NCBI RefSeq assembly: GCF_001552615.1
Contig: NZ_BCRN01000002.1
Coordinates: 372,001 to 436,000, forward strand
Source of the DNA: Millisia brevis NBRC 105863
Lineage (GTDB): Bacteria; Actinomycetota; Actinomycetes; Mycobacteriales; Mycobacteriaceae
DNA: 64,000 nucleotides
Direction: 5' to 3'
The position numbers were made by a program, and so were the translations under genes. A model generated the notes under the pieces. The model ran no database searches, was not told where the DNA came from, and was given only the letters and a program-made list of their open reading frames with translations. Of the stretch, positions 40,264-49,658 are shown one piece after another. Positions within the stretch are counted from its first letter, which is position 1; each line of letters begins with the position of its first letter.

Positions 40264-41156
40264 GCAGCCGCGCAACTGTTCTCTACGACGCACCGGGTCC
40301 CAAGGCTCGGGTGCGCAACAACCTGCTGTCGGTGGGTGTCGGCCTGGTCCTGCTGGTGATCGCCTTCTTCATCTATCGGGCGCTCGACGACAAGGGCCAG
40401 CTGACGTGGGACAAGTGGTCGCCGTTCCTCGAGTCGACCACCTGGACGACGTATCTGCTGCCCGGTATCCAGGGCACCTTGATCGCCGCCGCGCTGTCGA
40501 TCGTCTTCGCGTTGGTGCTCGGTGCGGTCCTGGGCATCGCCCGGATGTCCGATCACCGGTGGGTGCGGATCATCTCCGGCACGATCGTCGAGGTCTTCCG
40601 CGCCGTGCCGGTGCTGATCCTGATGATCTTCATGTACCAGGTCTTCGCCGAATACCGCCTCTTCCCCACCCGCCAGTTGGCGTTGGCGGCGGTGGTCACC
40701 GGTCTGACGCTGTACAACGGCTCGGTCATCGCCGAGATCGTGCGCGCCGGCATCAAGTCGCTACCGAAGGGTCAGACCGAGGCCGCGCAGGCGTTGGGTA
40801 TGCGCAAGGGCCAGGTCATGCGCCTGATCCTGCTCCCCCAGGCCGTCACCGCGATGCTGCCCGCGATCGTCTCGCAGATGGTTGTGGCCCTGAAGGACTC
40901 GGCCCTGGGCTACCTGATCGGCTACATCGAGGTCGTCCGCGCCGGCCAGCAGATCGGTGCGTACTTCCAGAACTACCTGCCGTCGCTGATCGTGGTCGCC
41001 GCGATCATGATCGTCCTGAACTCGACCCTGACCCGCATCGCCACGCTGCTCGAGAAGCGCATGCGTGCGGGCCGGAACAAGAAGACCGCCGCCCAGCCGG
41101 TAGGCGCCGCCACGGTGGCGGCTCCGGGCGTCGACATCACCAAGAAGGAACCGTGA
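40260..41156 (+). CDS. gluD: Glutamate ABC transporter permease
   Basis: The 298-residue permease has a hydrophobic N-terminal helix ([21 protein letters not shown]), then the transmembrane domain with the EAA loop [33 protein letters not shown] basic C-terminal tail [13 protein letters not shown] follows. It pairs with GluC and starts within the gluC stop. It ends at a strong hairpin before the convergent yidC gene. Confidence 0.93.
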   Translation: MSSRATVLYDAPGPKARVRNNLLSVGVGLVLLVIAFFIYRALDDKGQLTWDKWSPFLESTTWTTYLLPGIQGTLIAAALSIVFALVLGAVLGIARMSDHRWVRIISGTIVEVFRAVPVLILMIFMYQVFAEYRLFPTRQLALAAVVTGLTLYNGSVIAEIVRAGIKSLPKGQTEAAQALGMRKGQVMRLILLPQAVTAMLPAIVSQMVVALKDSALGYLIGYIEVVRAGQQIGAYFQNYLPSLIVVAAIMIVLNSTLTRIATLLEKRMRAGRNKKTAAQPVGAATVAAPGVDITKKEP

Positions 41157-41181
41157 TCGACAGGGCATAGCCCGGATGGAC

Positions 41182-41233
41182 AACGAGTTCGGTCGGTCGA
41201 CAGCGTCTTTCGCTTCGGCCGACCGAACTCGTT
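41182..41233. terminator. Bidirectional hairpin between gluD and yidC
   Basis: AACGAGTTCGGTCGG and CCGACCGAACTCGTT form a perfect 15-base stem around a 22-base loop. It serves both convergent transcripts. Confidence 0.7.
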
Positions 41234-41294
41234 CACAGCACGTTTTCGTGCGACACCCCGAACTGATTCCCACCGGACGACACGGCCGCCCGAC

Positions 41295-42308
41295 TCACCT
41301 GTGCCGTCTTCTCTTCTTCTTCGGACGGTTCGACCCGGCGCCACCTGCACCAGGCGATTGTGGTTCGCCCGTTTCGGTATTCCGGTGACTTCCGGGCTGT
41401 GCTGCGAGGTCGTGGACCGGCCGTGCGCCCGGTCGAGGCGCTGCGGCAGCAACCACCGGCGACACCCTCTCCGACTCCATTCGCTCGATCCGACGGAACA
41501 CCAGGTGCTGCTGAGCGTAGGTCCAGATGTTGTTGGCCACCCAGTAGAGCAGGATCGCGATCATCAGGAACGGACCGCCGACAACCACGCCGAACGGGAG
41601 AACCCACAGCATGAGCGTGTTGATCATGGCCGCCTGCGGATTGTCCGCCACCGCCGCGTCCTGTCGAGCAATCGAGGCACGCGAGTTGAAGTGTGTGGCA
41701 ATCGCCGCGACCAGCATCAAGGGAAGGGCGACACCGGCGATGATCCAGACCGACGGGATCGGGAGACCGTAGGCGGCAAGCTGTGCCTGCGGGGTTGTCA
41801 TGGCGGCCGAGATCGGGGCACCGAACAGCCGCGCGTCGAGGAACGATTGGACGTCGGCTGCGCTGAACAGATAGTTCGGCACCTGCGCGTTCTGCTCGAT
41901 CGACATGCCGAGCCCACCGAAGCCGTCACCCGTACGGTTGAACGACTTCAGCACGTGAAACAGGCCGATGAACACCGGCGCCTGCATCACGATCGGCAGG
42001 AAGCTCGTCAGCGGTTTGACTCCGTACTCCTTCTGGAGCTTTCGCATCTCGAGGGCCAACCGCTGACGATCGTTCGAGTGCTTCTTCCTCAACGCAGTCA
42101 GACGCGGGCGCATCTCCTGCATCCGAAGGTTCGTCCGGATCTGTCTGACCGTCGGAATCACCAGAACCGCGCGGACGGTGAACACCAGAAATATGACCGA
42201 CAGGGCCCACGTGATACCGCTGTCCGGTCCCAGGAACGGGATTGCGCCGAATACCTTGTGCCAGATCCACAGGATTCCGGACACCGGGTAATAGATGAAG
42301 TCGAGCAT
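41295..42308 (-). CDS. yidC: YidC/Oxa1-family membrane insertase, probably a second copy
   Basis: The 337-residue protein inserts membrane proteins with or without SecYEG. It starts with MLDFIYYPVSGILWIWHKVF and has the expected helices: ITWALSVIFLVFTVRAVLVIP, LTSFLPIVMQAPVFIGLFHVL, VWIIAGVALPLMLVAAIATHF and LMLWVLPFGVVVGGPFLMIAILLYW. The basic C-terminal tail RPKKKRRRHR contacts ribosomes. The housekeeping yidC normally sits by rpmH and rnpA, which are not here, so this is likely a paralogue. The gene at 42506 is probably co-transcribed. Confidence 0.85.
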   Translation of the reverse strand: MLDFIYYPVSGILWIWHKVFGAIPFLGPDSGITWALSVIFLVFTVRAVLVIPTVRQIRTNLRMQEMRPRLTALRKKHSNDRQRLALEMRKLQKEYGVKPLTSFLPIVMQAPVFIGLFHVLKSFNRTGDGFGGLGMSIEQNAQVPNYLFSAADVQSFLDARLFGAPISAAMTTPQAQLAAYGLPIPSVWIIAGVALPLMLVAAIATHFNSRASIARQDAAVADNPQAAMINTLMLWVLPFGVVVGGPFLMIAILLYWVANNIWTYAQQHLVFRRIERMESERVSPVVAAAAPRPGARPVHDLAAQPGSHRNTETGEPQSPGAGGAGSNRPKKKRRRHR

Positions 42309-42505
42309 GGTCTACCTACCTCGTTGGCGCGCACCAGGGCAGTCTTCACCGACGTCCGGGGGTCGGACATGCTCGACCGGGCCTATTCGGGCAGCGGGCA
42401 GGAAGGCACGAAGCGGTCGGCAAGCCGGGGGCGCCCGGGTGCGCTGGATGACGGACTATGCCGGCGAGATCATCGGATCAGCCGGCCGGACATGCGAAAG
42501 CTCGC

Positions 42506-42811
42506 CTAGGCGAACTGAATCGCGAGGCCGGGAGCGCGCGGCCGGACCCGTCCGGGGGCATCGAGCCGAGTTTGGCGTCGGAACGAGCCGCGCAATTGGC
42601 GCTCGTCTCCGGACAGTCCTTCGATGATCTGCGGGAACTGTGTGGCCACGTTCCGTCGAACACACGCAAGCGTGACGGCAACTGCCACCAACAGCACCGC
42701 GACTGAACCAAGAGTAAAGGTCGGACCGGCAGTTGCCGGCACCAAGAGAAGAGAGACGACGGGCATCACCAAGAGCAATGCCCGAAGCATTGCGCTGGTG
42801 CCTGTTGTCAT
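42506..42811 (-). CDS. Small two-helix membrane protein (DUF6412-like)
   Basis: The 101-residue protein starts MTTGTSAMLRALLLVMPVVS and has two hydrophobic segments (about residues 8-25 and 35-50), then a basic C-terminal tail with RQLRGSFRRQTRLDAPGRVRPRAPG. I recall small membrane proteins of the DUF6412 type next to YidC in related actinobacteria, but the assignment is tentative. It is upstream of yidC2 on the same strand with a 197-base gap, so co-expression is likely but not certain. The start is the ATG at 42811. Confidence 0.6.
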   Translation of the reverse strand: MTTGTSAMLRALLLVMPVVSLLLVPATAGPTFTLGSVAVLLVAVAVTLACVRRNVATQFPQIIEGLSGDERQLRGSFRRQTRLDAPGRVRPRAPGLAIQFA

Positions 42812-42890
42812 ACCAGCGAATCTACGCGTCGAATGAGAGTGACGCTGCCGCGCCGAGACATCCGGTTGACGGCCCGACCCAACCTGCGTG

Positions 42891-43427
42891 TCAGTCGGGG
42901 TAGACCTCGTTGGCCGGGTCGAGGCGCTCGAGTTCTCGGCGGGCAACGGAAAGGGCGGTGTTGGAGGAGAAGCCGCGGCGCATGAGGGTGCCGACGAGGC
43001 GGCGCAGGAGCTTGTCGCGTTCCGCGCGGTCGGTGGGAATGGTGATGGAGCGCAGTTTGCGGCGGACCACCTCGGCGGCGCCGTCGAGTTCGGCGTCCTC
43101 GTCCAGGTCGGTGAGAGCGTCGTCGACGGCGGCCGCACCGATGCCTTTGCCGGTCAGCTCCCGGCGAATGGCGGAGCGGCCGCGGCCGGAGCGCTGCCGA
43201 CTGGCAACCCACTGGCGGGCATAGTCGGCGTCGTCGATCAGGCCGACCTCGGTCAGCCGATCCAACGCCGCTTCGATCACCGGCTCGGTGAATCCCTTGG
43301 CCAGCAACCGGTCCTGCAGATCCGCGCGCGGACGCGCCTTGGCCGTGAGCAGGCGAAGACACACGGTCTTCGCCTGCTCGACCGTGCCGCCACCGGTGCG
43401 CGGATCACCGGCGGCGGCAGGCTTCAT
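42891..43427 (-). CDS. recX: Regulatory protein RecX
   Basis: RecX binds RecA filaments and limits RecA activity. The 178-residue protein is helical with three-helix repeats, seen in RPRADLQDRLLAKGFTEPVIEAALDRLTEVGLIDDADYARQWV and KLLRRLVGTLMRRGFSSNTALSVARREL. The ATG at 43427 is 13 bases after the recA stop, so recA-recX form an operon under the SOS control signals upstream of recA. Confidence 0.92.
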   Translation of the reverse strand: MKPAAAGDPRTGGGTVEQAKTVCLRLLTAKARPRADLQDRLLAKGFTEPVIEAALDRLTEVGLIDDADYARQWVASRQRSGRGRSAIRRELTGKGIGAAAVDDALTDLDEDAELDGAAEVVRRKLRSITIPTDRAERDKLLRRLVGTLMRRGFSSNTALSVARRELERLDPANEVYPD

Positions 43428-43440
43428 GGGACGCAACCGA

Positions 43441-44490
<1,050 letters not shown>

Positions 44491-44532
44491 CTGCCTTCTC
44501 CTCGGTTTCGTGCGATCTCGGGGTTCGAATGA

Positions 44533-44564
44533 TCTATCCGACGAACGTGGTCTATCCGACGAAC
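44533..44564. repeat. 14-base direct repeat in the recA leader
   Basis: TCTATCCGACGAAC occurs at 44533-44546 and 44551-44564 with an 18-base period. It lies between the predicted recA promoter and the recA start, on the transcribed side, so it would be in the 5' untranslated leader. Confidence 0.7.
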
Positions 44565-44571
44565 TACGGCC

Positions 44572-44594
44572 ACCGTAGAGGTGCACACCGACAG
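44572..44594 (-). promoter_or_regulatory. RecA-NDp/PafBC-type promoter of recA
   Basis: On the minus strand the sequence reads CTGTCGGTG, then 8 bases, then TACGGT. This matches the mycobacterial LexA-independent damage promoter motif TTGTCRGTG-N8-TANNNT except for the first base. It should give recA expression driven by PafBC. Confidence 0.7.
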
Positions 44595-44619
44595 GTGAAC
44601 GTCGCTGGAGCCAGCATAG

Positions 44620-44635
44620 GTGAACATGTGTTCGA
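44620..44635. promoter_or_regulatory. LexA (SOS) box upstream of recA
   Basis: On the minus strand TCGAAC-ACAT-GTTCAC matches the consensus TCGAAC-N4-GTTCGA at 10 of 12 positions with one perfect half. It lies 130 bases upstream of recA. Confidence 0.7.
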
Positions 44636-44754
44636 TTGGCGCGAGTGGACGGGCGACACGCCGTCGAATCGGCGGATCCATCCACAGGGCGCGTGTTGTC
44701 CCCGGGAGGTGCCCGACCGGGGCCTTCGGCGGTCCCGCACCTCGGACCAGGGGC

Positions 44755-44949
44755 CTACCAGCGGGAACGGGGGACGTCGAAGTCGGCGCAGAGGGCGCGC
44801 CATACCTCCCGCGGTTCGACACCGGCCTCGAGGGCGTCGGCCGCGGTGCGCCCGCCCAGGCGCGCGGAGACGTGGTCGACGAGCAGCGATCGGCCGCGAA
44901 TCGTGCCGAACTCCTCGTCGATCAGGTCGTAGAACAGCGTCAGACGCAC
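44755..44949 (-). CDS. DUF3046 protein (Rv2738c-like)
   Basis: The 64-residue protein starts MRLTLFYDLIDEEFGTIRGR and contains HVSARLGGRTAADALEAGVEPREVWRALCADFDVP, the DUF3046 pattern. It is found upstream of recA in mycobacteria and corynebacteria. Function unknown. The start is the GTG at 44949, which overlaps the end of the glycosyltransferase gene by 10 bases. Confidence 0.85.
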   Translation of the reverse strand: MRLTLFYDLIDEEFGTIRGRSLLVDHVSARLGGRTAADALEAGVEPREVWRALCADFDVPRSRW

Positions 44950-46196
44950 GGGGCAACCGTACTCGAGTCCGCCGAGCCTTCCGTACCCCGCCGCTCGGTG
45001 GGAGCCGGATCGAAGCGTCGCCCCCCTTCCGGTGCCCCACGGGCGGCGGCATCCTCGACCACCGCGTGGCAGATCGCCACCGGGTCGACCACGCGCTGCG
45101 CTCCCCCGGCGGCCCGCTGCGCCGCCCGCCGATAGGACGGGTCGTCGAGCACGGTGCGCACCGCGGTCCGCACCAACTCGGCCGTGGCCGGGCGGACGAC
45201 GACGGCGGATCCGCGGCGGGCCGCCCGCTGCGCAAGCTCCCATTGATCGCCGCCGCCGGGGATCGCCACCACCGGCACCCCGCGGGTCAGGGCCTTGGTG
45301 AGCAGGCCGTGGCCGGCGCCGCAGACCACCACATCGGCTGCCTCGAGCAACAGATCCTGACGTCCGGCGCCGGCGACCATATGGTCGGGGACGCCCTCGG
45401 GCCGGTCGAGGGCGCTGATCACCACCCGCACCGGAAGGTCCGCGAGCGCCTCGACGGTCGCCTCGAGCATGCCGGGGGCGCCGGTGGCCGCGGTCGACGG
45501 GGCGACCATCACCAACGCGGCGGTGCCGGGGGGCGGTTCGAGCACCACATCGGTCGGCTCCCAGTGCAGAGCGCCGACCACGCGAGCCTCGACGGGCCAA
45601 TCGACGCGGGCGAGTTCGAGGTCGGGGATGGTGGCGATCAGCCGCGCGGTCGGACCGGGGTCGACGGCGGGCAGACCGATGCCGACACGCGCCTGGGACC
45701 GTTGCCGCAGACCGGCGCGGACGGCCCGTCCGGTCATGGTGCGCAGCAGGATGTCCCGGCCGCGCCCGAGCGGACCGCGGCCGGATTCCAGACCGGAACC
45801 GATCGGCGGCAGCGAGCGCGACGGGCGGTAGAGCGGATGCGGGGACAGCTCGACCCAGGGCAGCCCCAGCAATTCGGCGGCCAGTCCCCCGCCGGCGGTC
45901 AGCACGTCGGCGATCACCAGGTCGAGGGACTCGTCGGCGAGGTCGTCGCGCAGCAACTCCGCCATCCGGGCCGCCCGCTGATGGATGCGTCGCCCGGCGT
46001 CGAGGTCGGCGTCGCCCGGTTCGGGCTCCAGACCCCGCAGCAGGCGGGCGGTCGTGCCGTCGGCAGCCGCCGGGGCCAGCCACCCGGGACCGGTATAGAG
46101 AATCGGCGTATCACCCGCGTCGCGCAGGCGACGACAGAGGGCCAACGCCGGAAAGGCGTGGCCGGCGTCCGGTCCGGCGACCACCGCTGTCCGCAT
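44940..46196 (-). CDS. Family 1 glycosyltransferase (Rv2739c-like)
   Basis: The 418-residue protein has the GT-B fold of the UDP-glycosyltransferase/MGT group: MRTAVVAGPDAGHAFPALALCRRL at the N-terminus and the sugar-nucleotide site AADVVVCGAGHGLLTKALTRGVPVVAIPGGGDQWELAQRAARRG at the C-terminus. In this group the donor is a UDP- or TDP-sugar and the acceptor is a lipid or small molecule; neither can be told here. It sits upstream of the DUF3046 and recA genes. Confidence 0.85.
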   Translation of the reverse strand: MRTAVVAGPDAGHAFPALALCRRLRDAGDTPILYTGPGWLAPAAADGTTARLLRGLEPEPGDADLDAGRRIHQRAARMAELLRDDLADESLDLVIADVLTAGGGLAAELLGLPWVELSPHPLYRPSRSLPPIGSGLESGRGPLGRGRDILLRTMTGRAVRAGLRQRSQARVGIGLPAVDPGPTARLIATIPDLELARVDWPVEARVVGALHWEPTDVVLEPPPGTAALVMVAPSTAATGAPGMLEATVEALADLPVRVVISALDRPEGVPDHMVAGAGRQDLLLEAADVVVCGAGHGLLTKALTRGVPVVAIPGGGDQWELAQRAARRGSAVVVRPATAELVRTAVRTVLDDPSYRRAAQRAAGGAQRVVDPVAICHAVVEDAAARGAPEGGRRFDPAPTERRGTEGSADSSTVAPCV

Positions 46197-46259
46197 GGCG
46201 GAAGCCTACGGTCTCCGGCCGAACCCGGCCGTTGCGCACGTCCCTTCGGACGGCGGCCG

Positions 46260-46433
46260 TCAGAAATCGATCTTCGACGACGACTTGTTCGAGTTGATGG
46301 AGCGCAGCAGGTAGTACAGACCGACACCCACCGCGGCCAGCGCCAGCAGCGGGAACAACGCGTCGAGCGCCCATCCGATCATTGCGAAGGCCACCCAGAT
46401 CAGGACGATGGCCGCCAGAACCTTCCACACCAT
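46260..46433 (-). CDS. Small membrane protein, 57 residues
   Basis: The 57-residue protein begins MVWKVLAAIVLIWVAFAMIG and is nearly all hydrophobic up to the basic tail RSINSNKSSSKIDF. It probably makes two membrane passes. The ATG at 46433 has GAGGAGAGCAAC upstream. Function unknown. It is divergent from bioY. Confidence 0.75.
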   Translation of the reverse strand: MVWKVLAAIVLIWVAFAMIGWALDALFPLLALAAVGVGLYYLLRSINSNKSSSKIDF

Positions 46434-46534
46434 GTTGCTCTCCTCGTGTTGTGATCTCACCTCCAGCTTCCCCATCCGCGCGCCTCGCGGCCAGTGGAAA
46501 CGGACAAGATCGGGGAAAGATCAGGGTTATCCCC

Positions 46535-46589
46535 GGCTCCGATCGGTGTACCGATTGTCGAGATCGCTGAGGGAAAGGCTCCGATCGGT
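46535..46589. promoter_or_regulatory. Direct repeats in the bioY promoter region
   Basis: GGCTCCGATCGGT occurs at 46535-46547 and 46577-46589, 42 bases (four helical turns) apart. ATCGGT-GT-ACCGAT overlaps the first copy as an inverted repeat. TAGACT at 46604-46609 is a plausible -10 element. The known actinobacterial BioQ box is not seen. Confidence 0.45.
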
Positions 46590-46661
46590 CGACGACCTGG
46601 CACTAGACTGCCCAGCGTTCCGTCAGCCGGGCCGCCCGGCCCCGTTACCAGCGAGGATTCC

Positions 46662-47255
46662 GTGACCCCATCCAGTTCTCCCACCACCGGCGGCCGCGGA
46701 GATTTCGACGTACGGGACATCGCCCGCATCGCGGTTTTCGCCGCGCTGATCGTCGCGCTCGGCCTGCCCGGTTCGATCACCGTCGGCGGCAGCGGTGTCC
46801 CGATCACCCTGCAGAGCCTCGGCGTGATGCTCGCCGGCGCGGTTCTCGGTGCGCGGCGCGGGTCGCTGGCGGTGTTGGTGGTCATCGCGCTGGTGGCGGT
46901 GGGTCTGCCGGTCCTGGCCGGTGGGCGCGGCGGTCTGGGGGTCTTCGCGGGTCCGACGGTCGGCTTCCTGATCGGCTGGCTGCCCGCCGCCGCGGTGATC
47001 GGCTGGTTGACCTATCGGCTGCTGCCGCGTCTGTCGCTGATCTGGGCGATCCTGATCAACGTGCTCGGCGGCATCGTCGTGCTGTACGTCTGCGGCATTC
47101 TCGGCCTGGTGATCCGCACCGACCTGAACCCGTGGCAGGCACTGGTCGCCAACGCCCCGTTCCTGCCGGGTGACCTGGCCAAGGCGGTGCTGGCGGCCAT
47201 CGTGGCCACCGCCGTCCACCGCGCGTTCCCGCAGTTGGCCCGTTCGTCGGCGTGA
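46662..47255 (+). CDS. bioY: Biotin transporter substrate-binding subunit BioY
   Basis: BioY is the S-component of the biotin ECF transporter. The 197-residue protein has six hydrophobic helices, among them IAVFAALIVALGLPGSITV, LGVMLAGAVLGARRGSLAV and SLIWAILINVLGGIVVLYV, with the biotin-site FAGPTVGFLIGW segment. The GTG at 46662 fits the family length; the reading frame runs further upstream without hydrophobic character. It is the first gene of bioYMN, overlapping bioM by 4 bases. Confidence 0.92.
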   Translation: MTPSSSPTTGGRGDFDVRDIARIAVFAALIVALGLPGSITVGGSGVPITLQSLGVMLAGAVLGARRGSLAVLVVIALVAVGLPVLAGGRGGLGVFAGPTVGFLIGWLPAAAVIGWLTYRLLPRLSLIWAILINVLGGIVVLYVCGILGLVIRTDLNPWQALVANAPFLPGDLAKAVLAAIVATAVHRAFPQLARSSA

Positions 47256-47929
47256 TCGAGTTCGACGCGGTCGGACACGCCTACGAGGGGCGCCCGGTCC
47301 TCACGGACATCGACGCGCGACTGCCGGAGCAGCGGATCGGCATCATCGGCGCGAACGGGGGCGGCAAGAGCACCCTGGCCCGGACGATCACCGGGCTGAT
47401 CCGCCCGACGTCGGGGCGCGTCCGCGTCGACGGCTTCGATACCCGCAAGGACAAGCGCGCGGTGCGGCAGCGCACCGGCTTCGTGTTCACCAATCCCGAT
47501 CACCAGATCGTGATGCCGACCGTCGGCGAGGACGTCGCCTATTCGCTGCGCCGCTCCCCGCTCGACGCGGACGGCAGGCGGCGGCGGGTGACCGAGACGC
47601 TGCAACGGTTCGGGATCGACCACCTGGCCGAGCGGTCCGCCCACCAGCTGTCCGGCGGCCAGAAGCAGTTGCTGGCGCTGGCCGCGGTCAGCGTGACCGA
47701 GCCGAAGGTGCTGGTCCTCGACGAGCCGACCACCCTGTTGGATCTGCGCAATGCCCGGATGCTCCGGGAGATGGTCCACCGTCTTCCGCAGCAGGTGGTC
47801 GTCGTGACTCACGATCTCGACCTGCTGGACGACTTCGATCGCGTGCTGGTGATCGAGGACGGCCGGCTGGTGCGTGACAGCACTCCGGCGGCAGCGATCG
47901 ACTACTACCGAACCTGGTCGCAGTCGTGA
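47252..47929 (+). CDS. bioM: Biotin ECF transporter ATPase BioM
   Basis: The 225-residue ATPase has P-loop GANGGGKST, TGFVFTNPDHQIVMPTVGEDVAYSL (the ECF-type Q-loop), signature LSGGQKQLLALAAV, Walker B VLVLDEPTTLLD and VVVVTHDLDLL. It energises BioYN. The GTG starts within the bioY stop and its own stop overlaps bioN by 4 bases. Confidence 0.92.
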   Translation: MIEFDAVGHAYEGRPVLTDIDARLPEQRIGIIGANGGGKSTLARTITGLIRPTSGRVRVDGFDTRKDKRAVRQRTGFVFTNPDHQIVMPTVGEDVAYSLRRSPLDADGRRRRVTETLQRFGIDHLAERSAHQLSGGQKQLLALAAVSVTEPKVLVLDEPTTLLDLRNARMLREMVHRLPQQVVVVTHDLDLLDDFDRVLVIEDGRLVRDSTPAAAIDYYRTWSQS

Positions 47930-48588
47930 CGACGATCGGCCTCTACGTACCGGGTACCGGTCCACTGCATCGGCTTCCGGCATCGGTGAAGCTGCTCGCG
48001 ATGGTGATCGGCATCCTGGCGATCACCATCGCGGTGCGGCGACCGTGGCAGGTGCTTCCGGTGGCGGTGATCATCCTGCTCGGGTACGTGCTGGCCCGGA
48101 TTCCGGTCCGCACCGCGATACGACAGTTGCTGCCGATGGTGTGGGTCCTGGGGATGATCGCGATCTTCCAGACGCTGGTCGCCGGGTGGGAACGCGCCGT
48201 CGTGGTGTGCGGCGTACTGCTGCTGTCGGTGGCGCTGGCCGCGCTGGTCACGCTGACCACACCGGTGACCGAGATGCTCGACGTGATCGAACGGGCTTTG
48301 GGGCCGCTGCGGCGCGTCGGGGTCGATCCGGAGCGCGTCGCCCTGACCCTGGCGTTGACGATTCGCTGTATTCCCTTGCTGGTGGACATCGTTCGCCAGG
48401 TGCGCGACGCCCGCTGGGCCCGCGGCGTCGGCTTCTCGGCGCGCGGATTCCTCATTCCGATCACCGTCGAGGCGGTCGCGGCGGCCGAAGCGCTCGGCGA
48501 CGCCCTCGACGCCCGCTCCGATGGCTCCCACCTCACCGATTCCTCCCCCGACCCCACACCCCGGGACCCCGACCGCCCGCGAGAGTGA
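47926..48588 (+). CDS. bioN: Biotin ECF transporter transmembrane subunit BioN
   Basis: The 220-residue EcfT-type protein has hydrophobic segments LPASVKLLAMVIGILAITIAV and LPMVWVLGMIAIFQTLVAGW and a coupling helix with RQVRDARWARGVGFSARG. It links BioM to BioY. Its TGA lies inside a perfect 20-base inverted repeat. Confidence 0.9.
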   Translation: MTTIGLYVPGTGPLHRLPASVKLLAMVIGILAITIAVRRPWQVLPVAVIILLGYVLARIPVRTAIRQLLPMVWVLGMIAIFQTLVAGWERAVVVCGVLLLSVALAALVTLTTPVTEMLDVIERALGPLRRVGVDPERVALTLALTIRCIPLLVDIVRQVRDARWARGVGFSARGFLIPITVEAVAAAEALGDALDARSDGSHLTDSSPDPTPRDPDRPRE

Positions 48589-48628
48589 CAGTTTCTGGGG
48601 CTGAACCGCAGAAACTGTCACTCTCGCG
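48578..48628. repeat. Perfect 20-base inverted repeat across the bioN stop
   Basis: The arm CGCGAGAGTGACAGTTTCTG (48578-48597) is mirrored without mismatch at 48609-48628 around an 11-base loop. It includes the bioN stop codon. There is no T-run. It may be a terminator or a copy of a dispersed palindromic element. Confidence 0.8.
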
Positions 48629-48680
48629 ATCCCGGCGGGGGGTTGGGCGGCGGCGGGGGGTTGGGTGGGCTGGACAACAA

Positions 48681-48710
48681 AACGCCACCCACCGGGTGGT
48701 GGGTGGCGTT
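48681..48710. terminator. Bidirectional terminator between bioN and pspA
   Basis: AACGCCACCCACC and GGTGGGTGGCGTT form a perfect 13-base stem with loop GGGT, flanked by A-rich sequence on the left (ACAACAA) and a TTGTG tail on the right. Confidence 0.75.
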
Positions 48711-48729
48711 GTGAATGTTGCGCCGAGGG

Positions 48730-49551
48730 TCAGTTCTGCGCGGGGTTTTCCTTGGCCAGGTTCGGGTTGGCCGGAGCCGCGGAGGGCAGCGGGGTGCCGG
48801 CGGCGGTATCGCCGGTCGGCAGGGCCTCACCCTTCATCGACGCACGGATCTGCTCGAGCCGGCTGTGGCCGGCCATCTGGACGCTGGCCTGCTGGACCTC
48901 GAGCATGCGGCCCTGGACCGAGTTCTGGGCCAGTTCGGCCGAACCGAGCGCGTTGGCGTAACGACGCTCGATCTTCTCGCGCACCGCATCCAGGCTGGGG
49001 GTATTGCCGGCCGAGTTGAGGGTCGAGTCCATCGACTGCAGCGACGCGCTGACGCGCTCCTGCATCTTGGCCTGCTCGAGCTGGCTGAGCAGCTTGGTGC
49101 GCTCGGCCACCTTGGCCTGCAGGGTCATCGCGTTCTGCTCGACGGCCTTCTTGGCCTGCGCGGCGGCCTGCAGAGCCTGGTCGTGCAGGACCTTGAGATC
49201 CTCGACGCTCTGCTCGGCGGTGACGAGCTGAGCGGCGAAGGCCTCGGCCGCATTGGTGTACTGGGTCGCCTTCTCCACATCACCGGCCGCGGCCGCCTGA
49301 TCGGCGAGCGAGACCGCCTGGCGGGCGTTGGCGTTGAGCTTCTCGACCTCGTCGAGCTGACGGCTCAGCTTCATCTCCAGCTGACGCTGGTTGCCGATGA
49401 CCGAGGCGGCCTGCTGCGACAGGGCCTGGTGCTGCCGCTGCGCATCTTCGATCGCCTGCTGAATCTGAACCTGTGGGTCGGCTTTCTCATCGATCTTCGA
49501 GTTGAAGAGCGCCATGAGGTATTTCCAGCCTTTGACGAACGGGTTGGCCAT
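48730..49551 (-). CDS. pspA: Phage-shock-type membrane stress protein PspA (35-kDa antigen family)
   Basis: PspA/IM30 proteins assemble on damaged inner membrane and stabilise it. The 273-residue protein is nearly all helical coiled coil ([56 protein letters not shown]), with the N-terminal amphipathic helix [20 protein letters not shown] that binds lipid. The C-terminal tail is Pro/Ala-rich. It is downstream of clgR, as in mycobacteria. The usual membrane partner (Rv2743c) is not next to it. Confidence 0.92.
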   Translation of the reverse strand: MANPFVKGWKYLMALFNSKIDEKADPQVQIQQAIEDAQRQHQALSQQAASVIGNQRQLEMKLSRQLDEVEKLNANARQAVSLADQAAAAGDVEKATQYTNAAEAFAAQLVTAEQSVEDLKVLHDQALQAAAQAKKAVEQNAMTLQAKVAERTKLLSQLEQAKMQERVSASLQSMDSTLNSAGNTPSLDAVREKIERRYANALGSAELAQNSVQGRMLEVQQASVQMAGHSRLEQIRASMKGEALPTGDTAAGTPLPSAAPANPNLAKENPAQN

Positions 49552-49658
49552 CGGTAGTTCCTGCCTCCATAGGTTCGGCCCGTCACGACCGGGGATCCCG
49601 GCCGACGACGACCGTCGGTTCAACGACGGTCGGGTAGCTCACATACTTCCAGAAACGA

